9,657 bases of DNA from Alphaproteobacteria bacterium (GTDB lineage Bacteria; Pseudomonadota; Alphaproteobacteria; Sphingomonadales; Sphingomonadaceae): NCBI GenBank assembly GCA_028293005.1, contig JAQGLH010000297.1, positions 1 through 9,657 on the forward strand, written 5' to 3'. Below are positions 7,032-9,657 of the stretch, one piece after another. The notes beneath the pieces are model-generated. The model was not told where the DNA came from, ran no database searches, and worked only from the letters and a program-made list of their open reading frames with translations. The position numbers and the translations under genes are program-made. The first letter of the stretch is position 1; the number at the start of each line of letters is the position of its first letter.

Positions 7032-7667
7032 ATGCTCTCGCTTCTCACCGCTTCCGACATCGCCCGCTCGCCGGGAGACCCCAAGATTCTCGAGACGGGG
7101 CCGAGCTCCCGCGGCGCTTCGGACCGGGCGGCGCATGGCCTTGGCTGGTTCAGCATCGCGCTGGGCATGACCGAGCTCCTCGCCGCACCGCGCCTCACGC
7201 GCGCGCTTGGCGTCGAAGGACATGAAACCCTGGTGCGCGCGATGGGGATCCGCGAGATCGCCCACGGCGTCACCTCGCTCTCGCCCGACAAGAAGTTCGG
7301 GGTATGGAGCCGCGTCGCCGGGGATGCGCTCGACATCGCCGGACTGGTGCTGGCCTATCGGGACGACAATCCCAAGAAGCACAATGTCGGCCTGGCGCTT
7401 GCCTCGGTGATCGCGGTGACGCTGGCGGACATTGCGACGGCGCAGGCGCTGACCATCAGGCACAGCCCGTCGCGCGGCGAGAAACGCGACTATCGCGACC
7501 GCAGCGGGTGGCCGCGCGGGCTCGAGAATTCGCGCGGGGCCGCGGCCGGCTTCGACAAGCCGGGCGACATGCGCGCGGTTCCGTCCGCCGCCAGGGCCTC
7601 GGAGGTCACCGGACGCACTTCGCCCGCGACAGAGGAGTTCAGCCGCTCGCTCGAAACGGCCGAATAA
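7032..7667 (+). CDS. Small membrane protein in an operon with the dehydrogenase
   Basis: A 211-residue protein of unknown function. Hydrophobic segments lie at about 36-53 (GLGWFSIALGMTELLAA), 96-109 (AGDALDIAGLVLAY) and 117-140 (NVGLALASVIAVTLADIA), followed by a charged soluble tail containing RDYRDRSGWPRG and GFDKPGDMR. The GLGWFSIALG...RALG...GIREIAHGV pattern is the membrane part found in proteins often named cyclase/dehydrase in alphaproteobacteria. In longer relatives this part is, as I recall, joined to an SRPBCC lipid-binding domain, which is absent here. AAGGA lies six bases before the ATG. It is translated right after the dehydrogenase, so it probably helps the same process, perhaps as a membrane partner, but this is inference. 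Its stop is 9 bp from the end of the convergent DUF5335-type gene. Confidence 0.85.
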   Translation: MLSLLTASDIARSPGDPKILETGPSSRGASDRAAHGLGWFSIALGMTELLAAPRLTRALGVEGHETLVRAMGIREIAHGVTSLSPDKKFGVWSRVAGDALDIAGLVLAYRDDNPKKHNVGLALASVIAVTLADIATAQALTIRHSPSRGEKRDYRDRSGWPRGLENSRGAAAGFDKPGDMRAVPSAARASEVTGRTSPATEEFSRSLETAE

Positions 7668-7672
7668 ACGAA

Positions 7673-7684
7673 CCGGCTAGCCGG
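7673..7684. repeat. 12-bp palindrome at a convergent gene junction
   Basis: CCGGCTAGCCGG is perfectly self-complementary and overlaps the stop codon of the minus-strand DUF5335-type gene, 5 bp after the stop of the membrane protein gene. It is too short and loop-less to be a good terminator; no better terminator is visible in the 9-bp gap. Confidence 0.35.
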
Positions 7685-8039
7685 CGGCGCCCGCCTCGGT
7701 CCTTTCCGGCGGCGGCAGCGCCAGCGGGTCCTTGAGCTTGATGATCTGCCGCGTCCCGTCCGATGCGATGATCTCGAGCGCGATCAGCCCGCCGACGTCA
7801 TAATCGACGTAGATTTCGGCGGGCTCGTAAACCAGCCGGTCGACTCCTCCGAGCGCGATCTCGACGAGATTGTCCCGATCATCGTAGGTGATCCCGATCA
7901 GCGGCGCCCGATCGGCGGTGATCTGGTCGCCGACATCGAGCGAGGCGACTTCCACCTCGGCTCGCATGCCCGACAATGTCCGGGTGAAGCTGTCGAAGAA
8001 CGGGCTCCACCCGCTCCTGTCGATCTGTTGCACGCTCAC
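7677..8039 (-). CDS. DUF5335-type conserved protein
   Basis: A 120-residue soluble protein without signal peptide or membrane segment. It begins MSVQQIDRSGWSPFFDSFTR and contains RAEVEVASLDVGDQI, PLIGITYDDRDNLVEIAL and EIYVDYDVGGLIALEI, ending with a proline-rich tail after RQIIKLKDPLALPPP. This arrangement matches, from memory, the uncharacterised DUF5335 family, seen in alphaproteobacteria near stress genes. The many acidic strands suggest a small beta-rich fold; there is no catalytic motif. The start is GTG at 8039, seven bases after a GGGAG ribosome binding site; a second GTG two codons later is less well placed. It is divergent from the FixK-like gene. The FixK-type box centred 66 bp upstream would be at -41.5 for a 25-base leader, so direct activation is plausible. 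Confidence 0.85.
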   Translation of the reverse strand: MSVQQIDRSGWSPFFDSFTRTLSGMRAEVEVASLDVGDQITADRAPLIGITYDDRDNLVEIALGGVDRLVYEPAEIYVDYDVGGLIALEIIASDGTRQIIKLKDPLALPPPERTEAGAAG

Positions 8040-8098
8040 GCTTTTTCTCCCGCGCCATGGACTCCCGCCGATGCTGGGCCCTCCCGCCGGGCGGCGCC

Positions 8099-8112
8099 TT
8101 GACGCCAGTCAA
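8099..8112. promoter_or_regulatory. FNR/FixK-type box, divergent promoter region
   Basis: TTGAC-GCCA-GTCAA is a perfect 5+5 dyad of the TTGAN6TCAA form bound by FNR/FixK regulators. Its centre is 66 bp before the GTG start of the DUF5335-type gene, fitting a class II activator site if transcription starts near 8064. It is 148 bp from the FixK-like ATG, so autoregulation would be at longer range. The neighbouring regulator keeps the residues that read this core. Confidence 0.75.
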
Positions 8113-8146
8113 TGTTGGCGGTCAATGTTGGCGGTCAATGTTGGCC
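8108..8146. repeat. Three tandem 13-bp repeats containing FixK half-sites
   Basis: GTCAATGTTGGCG occurs at 8108-8120 and 8121-8133 without mismatch and at 8134-8146 with one change in the last base. The first copy starts with the right half (GTCAA) of the FNR/FixK box, so each unit carries a GTCAA half-site. The array lies between the divergent DUF5335-type and FixK-like genes. Confidence 0.9.
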
Positions 8147-8157
8147 GGCGCTGCGGG

Positions 8158-8176
8158 CCTAGGTAATTCCCCTAAG
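8158..8176. promoter_or_regulatory. FixJ-like operator upstream of the FixK-like gene
   Basis: CCTAGGTAATTCCCCTAAG is an imperfect dyad centred 87 bp before the regulator ATG. The core TAGGTAATTCCCCTAA agrees at 13 of 16 positions with the FixJ binding consensus as I recall it (about TAAGTAATTTCCCTTA), the site by which FixJ switches on fixK in rhizobia. It also shares 14 of 19 positions with the dehydrogenase dyad at 5754-5772. No FixL/FixJ genes are in the window, so the binder is inferred. Confidence 0.55.
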
Positions 8177-8253
8177 CTGATTCCCGAGTTTCGCTCGCGA
8201 CGGGCAATCGCTAGCCACCCAGTCGGCGGGGGCCACTCTTCGGGAGCTGGCCA

Positions 8254-8940
8254 ATGTTGAAAGACGACGGAACCGCCATCCGCCTTTTTCGGAGGCTGCT
8301 GTCGCCAGCCGATTCGAAAGTGCGCGACAGCGCTGCTGAAGCGCTTCGCGTTGCCGCCAACGACACCGAGTGGCGCCGCAACCAGCCCTGCGATTCGGCG
8401 ATGGCCGGGGGTCGGATCGGCTGCGTGCTGGGCGGCGCCGTGCGCAAATATTCGCTTCGCTCCGACGGCCATCGCCAGATCGTGGACCTGCTGCTGATGG
8501 GGGATTTTCTAGGTCTCGCGCCGACCGATTCGTGCTTTTCGCTCGAGGCGGTGTCGAACGGCACCCGCATCGCTTCGTTCAAGCGCGACCAGGTCAAGGC
8601 GCTCGAGGAGGCGCAGCCGGCGATCCTCGAGATGCTGCGCGATCGGGCGGCGGACGCGATACGGCGCCTCGAATATCATTTGCTGGTGCAGGGCCGAACC
8701 ACCGCGATCGAGAAGGTCGGCGGCTATCTGATGGTGCTGTGCCAGCGGCTGCCGGTCGGCAAGGACGAGGCGATGGTGTTGCCGGTCTCGCGCTACGACA
8801 TCGCCGATCATCTCGGCCTTGCGGTCGAGACCGTCAGCCGAACGATGACGACCTTGCGCCGCTGCGGGATCATCTCGATGGCGGGTCCGCGCGAGGTGAT
8901 CATCCGCCAGCCGGCGATCTTGGCGGAGGGCTTCGCCTGA
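8254..8940 (+). CDS. FixK-like Crp/Fnr-family transcription regulator
   Basis: A 228-residue DNA-binding regulator. The N-terminal cyclic-nucleotide-type barrel covers about 30-125, with the FixK-like GGAVRKYSLRSDGHRQIVDLLLMG region (60-83, compare DGRRQIxxFxLPGD in rhizobial FixK). A dimerisation helix follows, and the winged helix-turn-helix lies at about 176-206 (SRYDIADHLGLAVETVSRTM). Glu192, Ser195 and Arg196 match the FNR residues that read the TTGA core, so binding to TTGAN6TCAA sites is expected. There is no N-terminal cysteine cluster (cysteines at 46, 57, 94, 163, 204), so it is probably not an iron-sulfur oxygen sensor itself; activity would be set by its amount, as in FixK proteins. 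GGGAG lies seven bases before the ATG. Two matching boxes (8099-8112 and 9058-9071) flank the gene, and a FixJ-like site is upstream. Confidence 0.9.
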   Translation: MLKDDGTAIRLFRRLLSPADSKVRDSAAEALRVAANDTEWRRNQPCDSAMAGGRIGCVLGGAVRKYSLRSDGHRQIVDLLLMGDFLGLAPTDSCFSLEAVSNGTRIASFKRDQVKALEEAQPAILEMLRDRAADAIRRLEYHLLVQGRTTAIEKVGGYLMVLCQRLPVGKDEAMVLPVSRYDIADHLGLAVETVSRTMTTLRRCGIISMAGPREVIIRQPAILAEGFA

Positions 8941-8942
8941 CT

Positions 8943-8972
8943 CCCGCGGAATGGCCCCCCGCGGAATGGCCC
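8943..8972. repeat. Perfect tandem duplication of 15 bp
   Basis: CCCGCGGAATGGCCC occurs twice back to back (8943-8957 and 8958-8972), three bases after the stop codon of the FixK-like gene. It looks like replication slippage; no hairpin or coding role is evident. The remainder of the 209-bp gap to the HdeD-type gene holds the FixK-type box and an inverted repeat. Confidence 0.9.
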
Positions 8973-9057
8973 TTTGCCAATCGCGGCTATGCCGCTCGCC
9001 AATTCAACGCCTGAATTTTCACGCCCTGACAGGACGGCCGATTTTGGCGTCGGAATT

Positions 9058-9071
9058 TTGATTGTCGTCAA
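9058..9071. promoter_or_regulatory. FNR/FixK-type box upstream of the HdeD-family gene
   Basis: TTGAT-TGTC-GTCAA fits the TTGAN6TCAA consensus, with the full TTGAT left half. Its centre is 85 bp before the ATG at 9150, so a class II position (-41.5) would give a transcription start near 9106 and a 44-base leader. The FixK-like regulator encoded just upstream is the obvious candidate binder. Confidence 0.7.
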
Positions 9072-9091
9072 TGCAGCCGGTCGCATTGACG
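9066..9091. repeat. Inverted repeat overlapping the FixK-type box
   Basis: CGTCAATGC (9066-9074) and GCATTGACG (9083-9091) are perfect 9-bp inverted arms with an 8-bp spacer. The left arm shares the GTCAA half of the FixK-type box and the GTCAATG seen in the 13-bp repeats at 8108-8146. It may bind a second dimer or repressor, or form a hairpin if transcribed. Confidence 0.6.
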
Positions 9092-9149
9092 TCGATGGTG
9101 CCGCAACGTCTCGGGAGCAGCATCTCAAGAGCCGGCAAGGAGAGAGTCG

Positions 9150-9657
9150 ATGGCCAGCATTCCCGACCCACGCACGGTTGGCCCGCGCACGGTTGGCACG
9201 CGTACGCGCGACGCCTTCCTCGCCAGCAATTGGTGGGCTGCCGCGGTCCGCGCAGTCGTCGCGATCGTGATCGGCTCGATCGCGATCCTTGCACCGATGG
9301 TGACCGTGCTCGGCCTGGTCATGATCTTTGCCGCTTATGCCTTGGTCGACGGCGTCTTCGCGATCGTCCTCGCCGTTCGCGGCGCGCGCGCGCACGAACG
9401 CTGGGGCTGGCTCGCGGTCAACGGTATCGTCTCGGTCGCGGCAGCCGTGGGGGCAATGATTTATCCTGCGATCACCGCGCTCGTCTTTGCCGTCCTGCTC
9501 GGCGCCTGGGCCGTGGTTTCCGGGGCGGCGACGATCGTCGCGGGACTCGAGCTCGGCAGGGACCATGGCCGCTGGTGGCTGATTGGCGGCGGCGTGATCG
9601 CGGCGGCGTTCGGCTTGTTCGTGCTGTTCATGCCCCCGGCCGGCATGCTGGCGCTCT
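9150..9657 (+). CDS. HdeD-family membrane protein, 5' part
   Basis: Integral inner-membrane protein of the HdeD (DUF308) family, linked to acid and general stress resistance in E. coli; its molecular action is not known. The first 169 residues are in the window and the right edge cuts the gene; relatives are about 190-200 residues. After a soluble start (MASIPDPRTVGPRTVGTRTR), hydrophobic segments lie at about 29-49, 52-77, 86-105, 108-132 and 142-161, with the family-like WWAAAVRAVVAIVIGSIAILAP and GLVMIFAAYALVDGVFAIV patterns. The ATG at 9150 follows AAGGAG by seven bases. Codons 8-17 contain a 15-bp tandem duplication (PRTVG repeated). It is probably expressed from a FixK-type controlled promoter (box at 9058-9071). 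Confidence 0.88.
   Translation, partial: MASIPDPRTVGPRTVGTRTRDAFLASNWWAAAVRAVVAIVIGSIAILAPMVTVLGLVMIFAAYALVDGVFAIVLAVRGARAHERWGWLAVNGIVSVAAAVGAMIYPAITALVFAVLLGAWAVVSGAATIVAGLELGRDHGRWWLIGGGVIAAAFGLFVLFMPPAGMLAL
9171..9200. repeat. 15-bp tandem duplication inside the HdeD-type gene
   Basis: CGCACGGTTGGCCCG (9171-9185) is followed directly by CGCACGGTTGGCACG (9186-9200), 14 of 15 bases alike. It is in frame and adds an extra RTVGP/RTVGT unit to the cytoplasmic N-terminus before the first membrane segment. Confidence 0.85.

Noticed and set aside
5755..7032. A 425-codon minus-strand open frame opposite the dehydrogenase
   Set aside because: It mirrors the dehydrogenase gene, which has all zinc-binding and cofactor motifs; the antisense product is His/Asp-rich shadow sequence.
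9001..9019. AATTCA/TGAATT hairpin followed by a few T residues, as a terminator of the FixK-like gene
   Set aside because: The stem is only 6 bp and AT-rich, with just four T residues; too weak to call.
8808..9566. A 252-codon minus-strand frame across the end of the regulator and the HdeD-type gene
   Set aside because: It is antisense to two recognised proteins with good ribosome binding sites; no family resemblance was seen.

Overview
The window is GC-rich, densely packed bacterial DNA. The proteins (an MreB with the [10 protein letters not shown] start, beta-class GST, GloA/GloB, a zinc alcohol dehydrogenase followed by a small membrane protein, a FixK-like Crp/Fnr regulator, a DUF5335-type protein and an HdeD-family protein) look alphaproteobacterial, most likely a sphingomonad (Sphingomonas or a close relative). 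This placement is from protein resemblance by eye. No rRNA, tRNA, CRISPR array, insertion sequence or prophage gene was seen.

Left part (1-3800): the 3' end of a long-chain acyl-CoA synthetase runs in from the left edge on the + strand. Facing it are four minus-strand genes, in transcription order gst, gloA, gloB and a small lipoprotein. gloA and gloB overlap by 7 bp and encode the two glyoxalase steps. With the glutathione transferase they form a glutathione-dependent detoxification cluster. A GC-rich hairpin separates gst from gloA, and a plausible promoter for gloAB lies just downstream of it.

Middle (3800-5500): a complete MreB stands alone, without mreC, mreD, a PBP2 gene or rodA downstream. 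A short solitary HicB-like antitoxin with no visible HicA is convergent with it. Two tandem perfect hairpins fill the gap between these two genes and probably end transcription from both sides.

Right part (5500-9657): a two-gene operon (zinc alcohol/formaldehyde-type dehydrogenase plus a membrane protein) is followed by a convergent DUF5335-type gene, a divergent FixK-like regulator and, at the right edge, a truncated HdeD-family membrane protein. The regulatory sites suggest one circuit. Two FNR/FixK-type boxes (TTGAC-N4-GTCAA and TTGAT-N4-GTCAA) lie at distances that would suit activation of the DUF5335-type gene and the HdeD gene. A second, different CCTAGG...CCCTA dyad lies 82 and 87 bp before the start codons of the dehydrogenase and of the regulator, and its copy at the regulator resembles a FixJ site. 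The inferred picture is an oxygen- or redox-responsive FixJ-to-FixK type cascade controlling a small stress module. It rests on sequence motifs only. This is the most interesting part of the window.

Several short perfect or near-perfect tandem duplications (13 and 15 bp units) cluster in the last 1.6 kb.
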